Assembly: GCA_964450185.1 (NCBI GenBank)
Contig: CAYVCL010000051.1
Span: 1-21,361, forward strand
Reading direction: 5' to 3'
Source of the DNA: RUG11237 sp964450185
GTDB taxonomy: Bacteria; Bacillota; Clostridia; Lachnospirales; Lachnospiraceae
DNA: 21,361 nucleotides
A program made the translations under genes and the position numbers. The notes below the pieces were generated by a model. It searched no databases. It saw only the letters and a program-made list of their open reading frames with translations, and was not told the DNA's origin. Shown one piece after another: positions 6,889 through 14,542 of the stretch; positions within the stretch are counted from its first letter, which is position 1, and every line of letters starts with the position of its first letter.

Positions 6889-9474
6889 TTGAAACCGGTA
6901 AGTTTGGTAATCAGTGCTTGGGGACCTTACAAAGAAAAAGAAACCATTGACTTTAACACATTGACAGAGCAGGGTGTATTTTTGATTTCCGGTCCTACAG
7001 GAGCAGGAAAAACTACTATTTTTGATGCCATTACTTTTGCACTGTTTGGGGAAGTTAGTGGAAGCATTCGTGAAAAAGACAGTGTACGAAGTGATTTTGC
7101 CAGAGAAGAAGTGACAACTTATGTGAATTTTACCTTTACCCATCGGGGAGAGGAATATGAGATTGAACGAAATCCAAAATACAACCGACCGAAAAAGCGT
7201 GGCAGTGGATTTGTGGCAGTGAAAGAAAGTGCAGTGCTAAGAAACAAAGAAGAAGTACTGGCAGAGGGCAGCAAAGAAGTGACAGGAAAAATCGAGGAAA
7301 TTTTATCCTTAAATTATAAACAGTTTACCCAGATTAGTATGTTAGCCCAGGGAGAATTTCAAAAACTGCTGACCTCCAATGGAAGTGAGCGTACCAAGAT
7401 TTTCCGAAATTTGTTTCATACAGAAATTTGTGAAAATCTGCAAAATGCCCTTTCTGAGCGAAGCAGGTCACTATATGGTCAGGTGAAAGAAAATCAGGCA
7501 AGAACAGAAGAAATTCTGGCTCATATTTTGTGTCAGAAAGAAGAATGGCTGGAACTGATGAAGCAGGAAAATCCCAATATGGAAGCCATCTATTTATTTT
7601 TAGAAACCCATTTGCAGGAGCTAAAGGTCAAAAAAGACGAGGCGAAAAATAAGTGGGAAAAGGCAGCTCAAAAGAGCAAAAAGCTGTATGGAGAAAAGGA
7701 AGAAGGAAAACGCTTAGAAGTCCTAAAAGAGCGTTTGGCAGAAGCAGAGAAGGAACTGGAAAAATTAGCAGCCAAAAGTCATGAATACAAGCAGTGGAAG
7801 ACCAACCTGAAGACTGCAGAGCAGGCAGAGAACGTATTTTTAAAAGAAGCAGAATATGTATCTGCCCAAAAGGAATACGAAAAACGAGAAAAGGCTTGGA
7901 AAGATTTGTTAGCGGAAGAAGAACAGTCACAAGCACAATTAAAACATTGGACAAAGCTTCGTGATAAGGCAGTAAAGCAAAAAGAAATCATTGTACAATT
8001 AGAAGAATTGTTGACAAAGCTGGAAGAAAAGCAAAACTGGCTCAAAGAATTGGAAGAAGTTGAAAAGGAATTAAAGAAAGCGCAGCAAAGCTTTTTGGAA
8101 AAGCAAGAGAAGAAACAGCAGGCAAAGGAAGCTTATGAAAAAGCAGAAGCTACTTATAAGTTAGCTACCGCAGGCTTGCTTGCCAAGGATTTAACGGAAG
8201 GTACTCCATGTCCGGTTTGTGGCTCAGTCCATCATCCAGAGAAGGCAAGTTTAAGTGAGGAAATACCGGAACAGTCTTATATAGAGCAGTTGAAAAATAC
8301 ATTGGAAGGTTTTACGAGGGAAGAAAACGAAGCTCATGGACGGGCGGCAGCGGCAAATTCCAAAAAAGAAATGATAGAAAAGAAGATGGAAGAGATTCAG
8401 TTAGACATTCCTAACGAGAAACTGACCCAAGTATTTTCAGAAAAGAGCAGGGAAAAAGAACATCTGACAAAAGAGGTGGCAGAAACAGAAGAAAATTACC
8501 AGAAAGCCCAAAACACATACAACCATTTAACCAGTGTAAAAGGGGTTCAGGAAAAAGAATTGCAGGAGCAACAAGAAAAGAAAGAATTATCTTATAAAGA
8601 ATACCAGAAAAAATTAAAGGAAAGTGGTTTTGCCAGTGAAGAAGAGTTCCAAAAGGTAAAGGGAATTTGCAGCCAAAAGGAAAGCTATAGAAAGCAAATG
8701 AAGGAATACGAGGAACAAAAGCTTAGATATGAGGAGCGAAAGATAAGCAGCCAAAAGGAACTAAAAGGCAAAAAAACATTGGATTATCAGGAAATCTTAG
8801 AAAAACTAAATTTGGCAGAAGGGGAAGAAAAAGAACTGCGCACCACCTTGGGAAATTTGCAGCAACAATATGACAATAATAAAAGATTCTGGAGAGATTT
8901 CAAAGAAAAGCAAAAAGAAATGGAAGAAATCCGCACAGAATACGGTAAAGTCAGCCGAATGGAACAGCTTACCAAAGGACGCAACCGTAGGAATCTTGTG
9001 TTTGAGCAGTACGTATTATCCAACTATTTTGATGAAATTCTCAATGCGGCAAATCAACGATTAAGTCATATGAGTGGCGGACGCTACCTATTAAAAAGAG
9101 TAGAAAAGGCAGAAGATGCCAGAAGCAGGGACAGTCTGCTTATGGAAGTGTTTGATGCTTATACCGGAAAAAACAGAAGTGTACAGACCTTATCCGGCGG
9201 GGAATCCTTTAAGGCATCTTTGGCATTGGCACTTGGCATGTCGGATATGATACAGGCATTTTCCGGTGGAATTGTGGTGGAAACCATGTTTGTGGATGAA
9301 GGCTTCGGTTCCTTAGACGAAGAATCCATAGAACAGGCAGTGGAAGTGTTGACAAACCTTGCAAAACAGCAGTATACCATTGGAATCATTTCTCATGTAA
9401 ATGAATTAAAAGAAAAGATAGACCGCCAGTTAGTGGTGGAAAAAACAAATACAGGAAGCAGAATTATCTGTTAA
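6889..9474 (+). CDS. sbcC: Exonuclease SbcCD, ATPase subunit C (Rad50-type SMC-like)
   Basis: ABC-type ATPase that partners SbcD. From TTG at 6889 the protein is 861 residues and starts MKPVSLVISAWGPY, the usual SbcC beginning. GGGAGG lies 8 bases upstream of this TTG, while the in-frame GTG at 6880 overlaps the ribosome binding site. Walker A (GPTGAGKT) is at 35-42, the zinc-hook CPVC at 441-444, the ABC signature LSGGE at 768-772 and Walker B ending D803-E804 (MFVDEG). Long Lys/Glu/Gln-rich coiled coils flank the hook on both sides. E. coli SbcC is about 1,050 residues, so the coiled-coil arms are shorter here. It follows sbcD and ends at a terminator. Confidence 0.95.
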   Translation: MKPVSLVISAWGPYKEKETIDFNTLTEQGVFLISGPTGAGKTTIFDAITFALFGEVSGSIREKDSVRSDFAREEVTTYVNFTFTHRGEEYEIERNPKYNRPKKRGSGFVAVKESAVLRNKEEVLAEGSKEVTGKIEEILSLNYKQFTQISMLAQGEFQKLLTSNGSERTKIFRNLFHTEICENLQNALSERSRSLYGQVKENQARTEEILAHILCQKEEWLELMKQENPNMEAIYLFLETHLQELKVKKDEAKNKWEKAAQKSKKLYGEKEEGKRLEVLKERLAEAEKELEKLAAKSHEYKQWKTNLKTAEQAENVFLKEAEYVSAQKEYEKREKAWKDLLAEEEQSQAQLKHWTKLRDKAVKQKEIIVQLEELLTKLEEKQNWLKELEEVEKELKKAQQSFLEKQEKKQQAKEAYEKAEATYKLATAGLLAKDLTEGTPCPVCGSVHHPEKASLSEEIPEQSYIEQLKNTLEGFTREENEAHGRAAAANSKKEMIEKKMEEIQLDIPNEKLTQVFSEKSREKEHLTKEVAETEENYQKAQNTYNHLTSVKGVQEKELQEQQEKKELSYKEYQKKLKESGFASEEEFQKVKGICSQKESYRKQMKEYEEQKLRYEERKISSQKELKGKKTLDYQEILEKLNLAEGEEKELRTTLGNLQQQYDNNKRFWRDFKEKQKEMEEIRTEYGKVSRMEQLTKGRNRRNLVFEQYVLSNYFDEILNAANQRLSHMSGGRYLLKRVEKAEDARSRDSLLMEVFDAYTGKNRSVQTLSGGESFKASLALALGMSDMIQAFSGGIVVETMFVDEGFGSLDEESIEQAVEVLTNLAKQQYTIGIISHVNELKEKIDRQLVVEKTNTGSRIIC

Positions 9475-9478
9475 GGAA

Positions 9479-9524
9479 GAAAGCAATCTTAAGGTTAACT
9501 TTAGGTTGCTTTCAGTTTTATTTT
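9479..9524 (+). terminator. Intrinsic terminator of the sbcDC operon
   Basis: GAAAGCAATCT (9479-9489) pairs with AGGTTGCTTTC (9503-9513), 11 bp with one G-T pair and a 13-base loop. It is followed by AGTTTTATTTT. It starts 4 bases after the sbcC stop codon and separates it from the ABC cluster. Confidence 0.8.
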
Positions 9525-9576
9525 AGGGAGAAATTGTATGATATATCTCGAAGTTATGAAGGAGGATATAGACCAT

Positions 9577-10257
9577 ATGCTAAAGTGTAATTGTATTACG
9601 AAAAAGTACAAAGATGTAACCGTGGTGGACAATTTAAGTTTTCAGGTACAGGAAGGTGAAGTGTTTGCCCTTCTTGGAAGCAACGGAGCCGGAAAGACCA
9701 CCACAATTAAAATGATTTTGGGATTGATTCAGAAAAATGGCGGTGAAATAGAAAAACAGCCGGATTTAACCATCGGTTATTCACCGGAAACACCATTTTT
9801 TCCACCGTATCTTACCGGGCGTGAGGTTTTAACTTATTACGCAAAGATACAAAAAATAGCCAAAGATACCATTCATGGACAGGTAAGCGAATTGTTAGAG
9901 ATGGTAGGGTTGGAAGATTCAAAGACAAAAATTAAGGTGTATTCAAAGGGGATGTTACAGCGTTTAGCATTGGCACAGGCAATGCTTGGAAATCCAAAAC
10001 TTTTGATTTTGGATGAGCCCACCGCCGGATTGGATGCACTGGGCAGAGTGGAAATGATGCAGCTAATTGGAGATTTAAAGAAACAGGGCAAAACCATCGT
10101 TATCAATTCTCATATTTTAAATGATATCGAGCGTGTCTGCGACAGAGGCATCATTATGAAAAAAGGAAAAATTCTTGGAACTTGGGAGCGCAATGCAGAC
10201 CATCAGGGAAAAAGTCTGGAAGAAATTTTTGTAGAAACGGTAGGAGGAATCAAATAA
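9577..10257 (+). CDS. ABC transporter ATP-binding protein (ABC-2 exporter type)
   Basis: ATPase of a two-component exporter with the permease encoded next. From ATG 9577 it has 226 residues. Walker A is GSNGAGKTT (about 34-42), the signature loop is the variant YSKGMLQRL (122-130), typical of ABC-2/NatA-type ATPases in place of LSGGQ, Walker B is LLILDEPT (142-149) and the switch His is H179. The longer frame opening at 9538 would add 13 residues before the conserved start. AAGGAGGA at 9559-9566 lies upstream of 9577, though spacing of about 11 bases is a little long. The stop codon abuts the permease ATG. Substrate unknown; the cluster context (surface metallopeptidase-like protein and two-component system) suggests peptide or antimicrobial stress response. 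Confidence 0.9.
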   Translation: MLKCNCITKKYKDVTVVDNLSFQVQEGEVFALLGSNGAGKTTTIKMILGLIQKNGGEIEKQPDLTIGYSPETPFFPPYLTGREVLTYYAKIQKIAKDTIHGQVSELLEMVGLEDSKTKIKVYSKGMLQRLALAQAMLGNPKLLILDEPTAGLDALGRVEMMQLIGDLKKQGKTIVINSHILNDIERVCDRGIIMKKGKILGTWERNADHQGKSLEEIFVETVGGIK

Positions 10258-11013
10258 ATGACAATTACAATCAATGCATTAAAAGAAAAAATCAGAAGAA
10301 AAGAATTGTATGTAGTGGCGGCGTTGGGATTGCTGCTTGTAATCTTATTTTCCTCAGGAGCAGGAACCCTTACCATAGATGGTGAGCCAATTACCGGATA
10401 TTCTAAAATGGCACCGATTATGGTGGTTGTGGTAAATGCTCTCAGCGGAGCTTTAGCCATCGCTCTTAGTATTCGTACCATTCCAAACGAATATGAGCGT
10501 AAAACCAGCCATTTAATTTGGATTCGAGGGGTAAAACAGTGGCAGTATCATGCCTATCTTACCCTTGCAAATATTATCAGCAGCCTGATAGCTACTTTGA
10601 TTATGTATCTTGGCTTATTTATCTTTTCTGTGATAAAGCAGGAAACACAGGGGATTTATCGATTGGTTCCGGCATTTTTCATTATGGCGATAGGAGTATG
10701 TATCGTAAGCTTATTTACCAGCGTTTTGAGCATTGCTTTGCCGGGGATGGCAGTAGGAATTATTTCTGCAGGTTGCTTTCTGGTAGGAATCTTACATGGG
10801 GTATTAGAAATTGCAAAAGACATGGTAGGTGGATTTACCGGAGGAATCATTTCTGTATTATTAAAAATCGTTCCTGATTTGAATGAAATACAGGCGCAGG
10901 CAGGAAACATGATTAGCGGTGAAGGGATAAACAGCCATGAAATTTTCAAAGGATTATTAATCATATACATATTAACATTATTTTTCTTTGTATTTAAGAA
11001 AAAAGAAGCATAG
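10258..11013 (+). CDS. ABC-2-type transporter permease
   Basis: This 251-residue integral membrane protein has about six hydrophobic spans. The first is at roughly 18-38, followed by an extracytoplasmic loop with GEPITGYS, a span at about 52-75, and others near 95-122, 138-160, 165-185 and 230-247. The loop NEYERKTSHLIWIRG between spans 2 and 3 matches the coupling segment of ABC-2 permeases of the bacteriocin and lantibiotic-export or immunity type. The ATG starts right after the ATPase stop, with GGAGGAAT upstream, so the two are translated together. Predicted to form the membrane channel with the upstream ATPase; the exported substrate cannot be read from sequence. Confidence 0.85.
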   Translation: MTITINALKEKIRRKELYVVAALGLLLVILFSSGAGTLTIDGEPITGYSKMAPIMVVVVNALSGALAIALSIRTIPNEYERKTSHLIWIRGVKQWQYHAYLTLANIISSLIATLIMYLGLFIFSVIKQETQGIYRLVPAFFIMAIGVCIVSLFTSVLSIALPGMAVGIISAGCFLVGILHGVLEIAKDMVGGFTGGIISVLLKIVPDLNEIQAQAGNMISGEGINSHEIFKGLLIIYILTLFFFVFKKKEA

Positions 11014-11022
11014 GAGCAAAAA

Positions 11023-11997
11023 ATGAAAAAAGTAATCTATCTGGCGGTAGGCGTGGTATTGCTTATTGCAACTATAGCTACCGGAACATATGGACTTAGC
11101 GATAGAAATATTGAGATTTATATAGAAGCACTTGGCATGGTAGAGGAAATGGAAGAAAACACTTTTGCAGGATACCAGTTATCACAATTTCCGGTGGCAT
11201 TTTATGATGGCGACCACGATTATGTGATAACAGGAAGTGGAGAAGAATATCAGGTGGAAAAGAGAAAACCGGTATTAGACGCTTTTGTTGGAACTGCATT
11301 CTGGGTGGATGACCATTATGAAGTGCTGATGCCTACGGTGGAAAAGTTTAACAAAATGTTTGAACTGTTGAATACAGCACAGTCAGCATCTGGAGAAACC
11401 ATGAAGAATAATGGTTTTGACGAAGTGGAATACGGCGATGAAGAACACATTGCTACCATGTATCATGAAGGATTTCATGCATATCAGATGACAAACTATG
11501 AAGATGCTATTGTGGAAGGCTTACAGGGGAAAAGCTTTGGCGAAGATGACTTTGGTGAGCAGTTAGTTGTAGATTATGTGGACAATAATCCTGAAATGGT
11601 AAAGAAGTATGAAGAACAGCTGGCACTGTTGAAAAAAATGGTGTTAAGTGATAGTATAGATGAGATAAAAGCGGATTTAATACAATATAAGAAGCTGGAT
11701 GAAGAACGCAAGGCAATGCTTCCGGCGGAGGTATTAATTCTGGAAAATTATTACGAAAAGGTAGAAGGTACTGCGTATTATGTAGAAAGTACTGCTTATA
11801 AAATGGTTCATACAAAAGAAGAATACAATGCTTATTATATTGATTCTATGGACAATTTTACAGCAGGAAGTCATAAATACTACAATATAGGTATGGCAAA
11901 ATGCAGAATTTTAGATAAACTTTCCGAGAACTGGAAAGAGAATTATGTTTTTTCTACAGAACTTACTGATTTGTTGTATCAGCAGGTGGAACCTTAG
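11023..11997 (+). CDS. Membrane-anchored putative zinc metallopeptidase (HExxH)
   Basis: A 324-residue protein with an N-terminal hydrophobic segment (about 4-24) after MKK that is either an uncleaved anchor or a signal peptide. The rest should lie outside the membrane. MYHEGFHAYQ at 146-155 contains the zinc-binding HExxH (H148, E149, H152). About 95 residues later EGTAYYVESTAY (248-259) supplies Glu residues in the EGxAxYxE arrangement found in gluzincin-like peptidases, where one Glu is the third zinc ligand. A later YYNIGMAKCRILDKL segment (286-300) resembles the helix that closes such domains. I do not recognise a named family, and the peptidase role is inferred from motifs. It lies 9 bases after the permease and 11 bases before the response regulator, so it belongs to the ABC/two-component cluster and may cut a peptide handled or sensed there. 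Confidence 0.7.
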   Translation: MKKVIYLAVGVVLLIATIATGTYGLSDRNIEIYIEALGMVEEMEENTFAGYQLSQFPVAFYDGDHDYVITGSGEEYQVEKRKPVLDAFVGTAFWVDDHYEVLMPTVEKFNKMFELLNTAQSASGETMKNNGFDEVEYGDEEHIATMYHEGFHAYQMTNYEDAIVEGLQGKSFGEDDFGEQLVVDYVDNNPEMVKKYEEQLALLKKMVLSDSIDEIKADLIQYKKLDEERKAMLPAEVLILENYYEKVEGTAYYVESTAYKMVHTKEEYNAYYIDSMDNFTAGSHKYYNIGMAKCRILDKLSENWKENYVFSTELTDLLYQQVEP

Positions 11998-12008
11998 AAA
12001 GGAAAGAT

Positions 12009-12707
12009 ATGACCTATAAAATATTAGTTGCAGATGATGAGATGGAATTGTTATCTGTGCTGGAATTATATATGGCAAAAGAAAATTTAACACTGGTTAA
12101 GGCATGTGATGGGAATCAGGCGTGGGAGCTTTTCTTAGAGGAAAGCCCCCACTTGGTGGTTTTGGATGTGATGATGCCGGGTATGGATGGTTTTACAGTG
12201 CTTCGAAAGATTCGAAATGTCAGTAAAATACCGGCAATTATGCTGACTGCCAGAAGTGAAGATTATGATAAAATTCTTGGGCTGGAACTGGGAGCAGATG
12301 ATTATATTACAAAGCCTTACAATCCGATGGAAGTGGTGGCAAGAATCAAGGCACAGATACGGCGAAATTATGATTATCAGGAAACGCGGCTGGAAATTTA
12401 CAGGCAGTTTGATTTGGAATTGTATGTGGAAGAAGGTATCGTAAAGAAACAAGGAGAAACGATAGAACTTACGAAAACAGAATTTATGATTTTGAAACTT
12501 TTGATGGAGAAGCCCGGACGAATTTACACCAAACAGCAGATTTATGATTATGCCTGGGGCGAAGAATATATAGCAGACGACAATACATTAATGGTACATA
12601 TCAGTAATTTGAGAGCAAAAATTGAAGATAATCCAAGAACACCATTGATGCTAAAGACTGTGAAAGGATTGGGGTATAAGTTTGAAAAAGATAATGAAAA
12701 AATTTAA
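12009..12707 (+). CDS. OmpR/PhoB-family response regulator
   Basis: A 232-residue cytoplasmic DNA-binding regulator. The receiver domain (1-118) has the acidic pair in ADDE (D9, D10), phospho-acceptor D53 (LVVLDVMMPGMDG), T80 and K102 (ITKPYNP). The winged-helix output domain (about 130-228) has ELTKTEFMILKLL, the recognition region DDNTLMVHISNLRAKIED and the closing TVKGLGYKF. Its histidine kinase partner overlaps its 3' end by 14 bases. It is preceded by an AAAGGAAAG ribosome binding site just after the metallopeptidase-like gene. The pair probably controls the ABC genes upstream in the same cluster, the common arrangement for peptide-sensing systems (inference). Confidence 0.93.
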   Translation: MTYKILVADDEMELLSVLELYMAKENLTLVKACDGNQAWELFLEESPHLVVLDVMMPGMDGFTVLRKIRNVSKIPAIMLTARSEDYDKILGLELGADDYITKPYNPMEVVARIKAQIRRNYDYQETRLEIYRQFDLELYVEEGIVKKQGETIELTKTEFMILKLLMEKPGRIYTKQQIYDYAWGEEYIADDNTLMVHISNLRAKIEDNPRTPLMLKTVKGLGYKFEKDNEKI

Positions 12708-14091
12708 AATAAAGAAATCTATTTTTAGTAAGTTAGTGCTAAGTTATGTGGTATTTTCGGCAATGATTTTATTTTCTTTTATAGCATGTATGATTGTTAC
12801 GGCTGTATTTTTAAGCAGCGGTGATGACTCTAATATGCCGCCAAATGCATTTGTAGATGAGGATGGAAATATTACCACAATAGATCAGATTTACAGACTG
12901 GGAGGCTGGGTTGAGGAACTTGATGAAAACTTTCAGGTTATCAATGTGTATGGGGAACAGCGGAAAGAAAAGCAAGGTTATACAATGGAAGAACTTTCTT
13001 CCTTGATGAACGTAAGTGTCACAGAGGAAAATCCATATATAGGTGTGCTGCAGTACGTAGAAAAACGGCACACTTATTTTTTGTGCATCTATGAAAGAGA
13101 GCTGGTGCAGATTCGTCTGACGGTGATGTTGGGAAATCAAACCACTGGAGGAGAGGGGACTTACCGTGTAGTTATGGCGGTGCTTATTATTTTATTTGTA
13201 TGCAACTGTATGATACTCAGCCGTTATTTGAGCAAAAAGATAAAAACACCATTAAAAGAACTTGTTAAGGGAATGGAACAGGTTAAGGCAGGTGAGGTAG
13301 GAGTAAATCTTAATTTTGAGGCAGAGAGCGAGTTTGTAGAGATTCGGGATACCTTTAATATGATGATAGAAGAATTGGAAGAAAGCAGACGGGAAAAGGA
13401 GGAAATGGAGCGGAAAAAATCACAGCTTTTATTGGAACTGTCCCACGATATTAAAACACCTCTTGCGACCATCAAAGGCTATGCGAATGCCATGGAAAGT
13501 AATCTTGTTCCGGAAGAAAAGAAAGCATTATACTATCAGACCATCGACAAAAAAGCAGACAGAGTTTGTGACCTTGCAGAAAACATGTTTTTTATGTTGA
13601 AAATGGAAAATGCAGACTACCATTTGCAGTTAACTAAGGTGGATATCTGTGAACTTACAAGACAGATTTGTGTGGAATTTTATGAAGATATTGCAAATGC
13701 CGGTCTTACCATGGAAATTGATATTCCGGAGGAGCCATGTCATGTATGGGCAGACGAAAAAGCATTGGGCAGGGTTATAGGAAATCTGTTAAGCAACGCC
13801 GGAAAATACAATCAAACAGGAGAGCAGGTAGGAATTTCTTTAGCCATCTTAGAAAAACAGGTGGAATTGCGTGTGTGGGATGATGGTGAACTGATTCCAA
13901 AAGATTTGCAGAAAACTATTTTTGAGGCATTTGTTCGTGGTGACAAAGCAAGAAAAACAGATGGAGGAACCGGACTGGGACTGGCGATATCCAGAGCTAT
14001 TATGGAAAAACATTGTGGAAGTATTGGTTATGAGGAAGAAAGTGGGCATAACTGCTTTGTAGTAAGAATGCAGTTATGTGGAAAAATATAG
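12694..14091 (+). CDS. Sensor histidine kinase with extracytoplasmic domain
   Basis: From ATG 12694 the protein is 465 residues (MKKFKIKKSIFSK). An in-frame TTG at 12682 with GGGG upstream could add four residues. It overlaps the response regulator by 14 bases. TM1 lies at about 9-41 and TM2 at about 157-176. The ~115-residue loop between them faces outside and is acidic and aromatic, with no family I recognise. A HAMP domain follows (about 177-230). HisKA has ELSHDIKTPLATIKGY with the phospho-His at 251. The ATPase domain shows the N box GNLLSNAGKYN, a G1-like DDGELI lacking the second Gly, and G2 as GGTGLGLAI. The loop size favours direct sensing of an extracellular ligand or envelope state. 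Confidence 0.93.
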   Translation: MKKFKIKKSIFSKLVLSYVVFSAMILFSFIACMIVTAVFLSSGDDSNMPPNAFVDEDGNITTIDQIYRLGGWVEELDENFQVINVYGEQRKEKQGYTMEELSSLMNVSVTEENPYIGVLQYVEKRHTYFLCIYERELVQIRLTVMLGNQTTGGEGTYRVVMAVLIILFVCNCMILSRYLSKKIKTPLKELVKGMEQVKAGEVGVNLNFEAESEFVEIRDTFNMMIEELEESRREKEEMERKKSQLLLELSHDIKTPLATIKGYANAMESNLVPEEKKALYYQTIDKKADRVCDLAENMFFMLKMENADYHLQLTKVDICELTRQICVEFYEDIANAGLTMEIDIPEEPCHVWADEKALGRVIGNLLSNAGKYNQTGEQVGISLAILEKQVELRVWDDGELIPKDLQKTIFEAFVRGDKARKTDGGTGLGLAISRAIMEKHCGSIGYEEESGHNCFVVRMQLCGKI

Positions 14092-14103
14092 AAGTAAATT
14101 TCG

Positions 14104-14132
14104 TTGCGAAAAGGATGCGTATCATGTATAAT
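14104..14132 (+). promoter_or_regulatory. Strong promoter for the polyamine cluster
   Basis: TTGCGA (14104-14109) and a perfect TATAAT (14127-14132) are 17 bp apart, starting 12 bases after the histidine kinase stop. The predicted start of transcription (about 14139) leaves a leader of about 58 bases before the AdoMet decarboxylase ATG. It separates the polyamine cluster from the two-component cluster. Confidence 0.8.
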
Positions 14133-14196
14133 AAGATGTCACAGTAGATGGAAAGATTTGTCTGGAAGGCAGAGTGGAACAAAGGAGAATAGAACA

Positions 14197-14541
14197 ATGG
14201 CCTGTCAAATGATTGTTGATTTGTATGGTTGTGATTACGGCATTATCAATAATTTAGAAAAAATAAAGGAAATTTCCCATGATATGATAGAAAAATTGCA
14301 TGCCGGCATTGTAGAAGAATGTTGTCATCAGTTTGAGCCTATTGGAATTACTTACATAGCAGTGATTACCACATCACATTTTTCGATTCATACATGGCCG
14401 GAATATGAATATGCGGCTGTAGATGTCTTTTCCTGTGATGAAGATTTGCCGGAAAAGGTGGCAGAAGAATTACAAAAAAGTTTAAAAGCAAAAAAATGTA
14501 CCATCAGAAAACTGGAACGTGATATAAAAGGGGGAATGTAA
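14197..14541 (+). CDS. speH: S-adenosylmethionine decarboxylase proenzyme, SpeH/class 1B
   Basis: Makes decarboxylated AdoMet, the aminopropyl donor for spermidine synthesis. The ATG at 14197 follows AAAGGAGA and gives 114 residues, normal for the short bacterial SpeH form. A longer frame open to 14104 is excluded because it would include the promoter. VDLYGCD (7-13) opens the conserved fold. TTSHFSIHTWPEY (58-70) contains S60, the expected self-cleavage and pyruvoyl Ser, and H65; C80 in VFSCDED is the proton donor. The residue before the Ser is Thr, while Thermotoga SpeH has Glu there, which may reflect a subgroup or altered processing. It heads a four-gene cluster whose last gene is an aminopropyltransferase. 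The stop is followed 1 base later by the next start. Confidence 0.93.
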   Translation: MACQMIVDLYGCDYGIINNLEKIKEISHDMIEKLHAGIVEECCHQFEPIGITYIAVITTSHFSIHTWPEYEYAAVDVFSCDEDLPEKVAEELQKSLKAKKCTIRKLERDIKGGM

Positions 14542-14542
14542 G

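Noticed and set aside
1..6898. Matching TTTGAAACCGG at about 2-12 and 6888-6898
   Set aside because: An 11-base match in unrelated coding sequences (Leu-Lys-Pro codons) with no flanking similarity; chance is enough.
9538..9576. Start of the ABC ATPase at ATG 9538
   Set aside because: It adds 13 residues before the conserved family start; the better ribosome binding site serves ATG 9577, and a TATGAT box at 9537-9542 could place the transcript start after 9538.
14104..14196. N-terminal extension of SpeH from 14104
   Set aside because: The segment contains the -35 and -10 promoter elements and is unlike the family; ATG 14197 has a good ribosome binding site.
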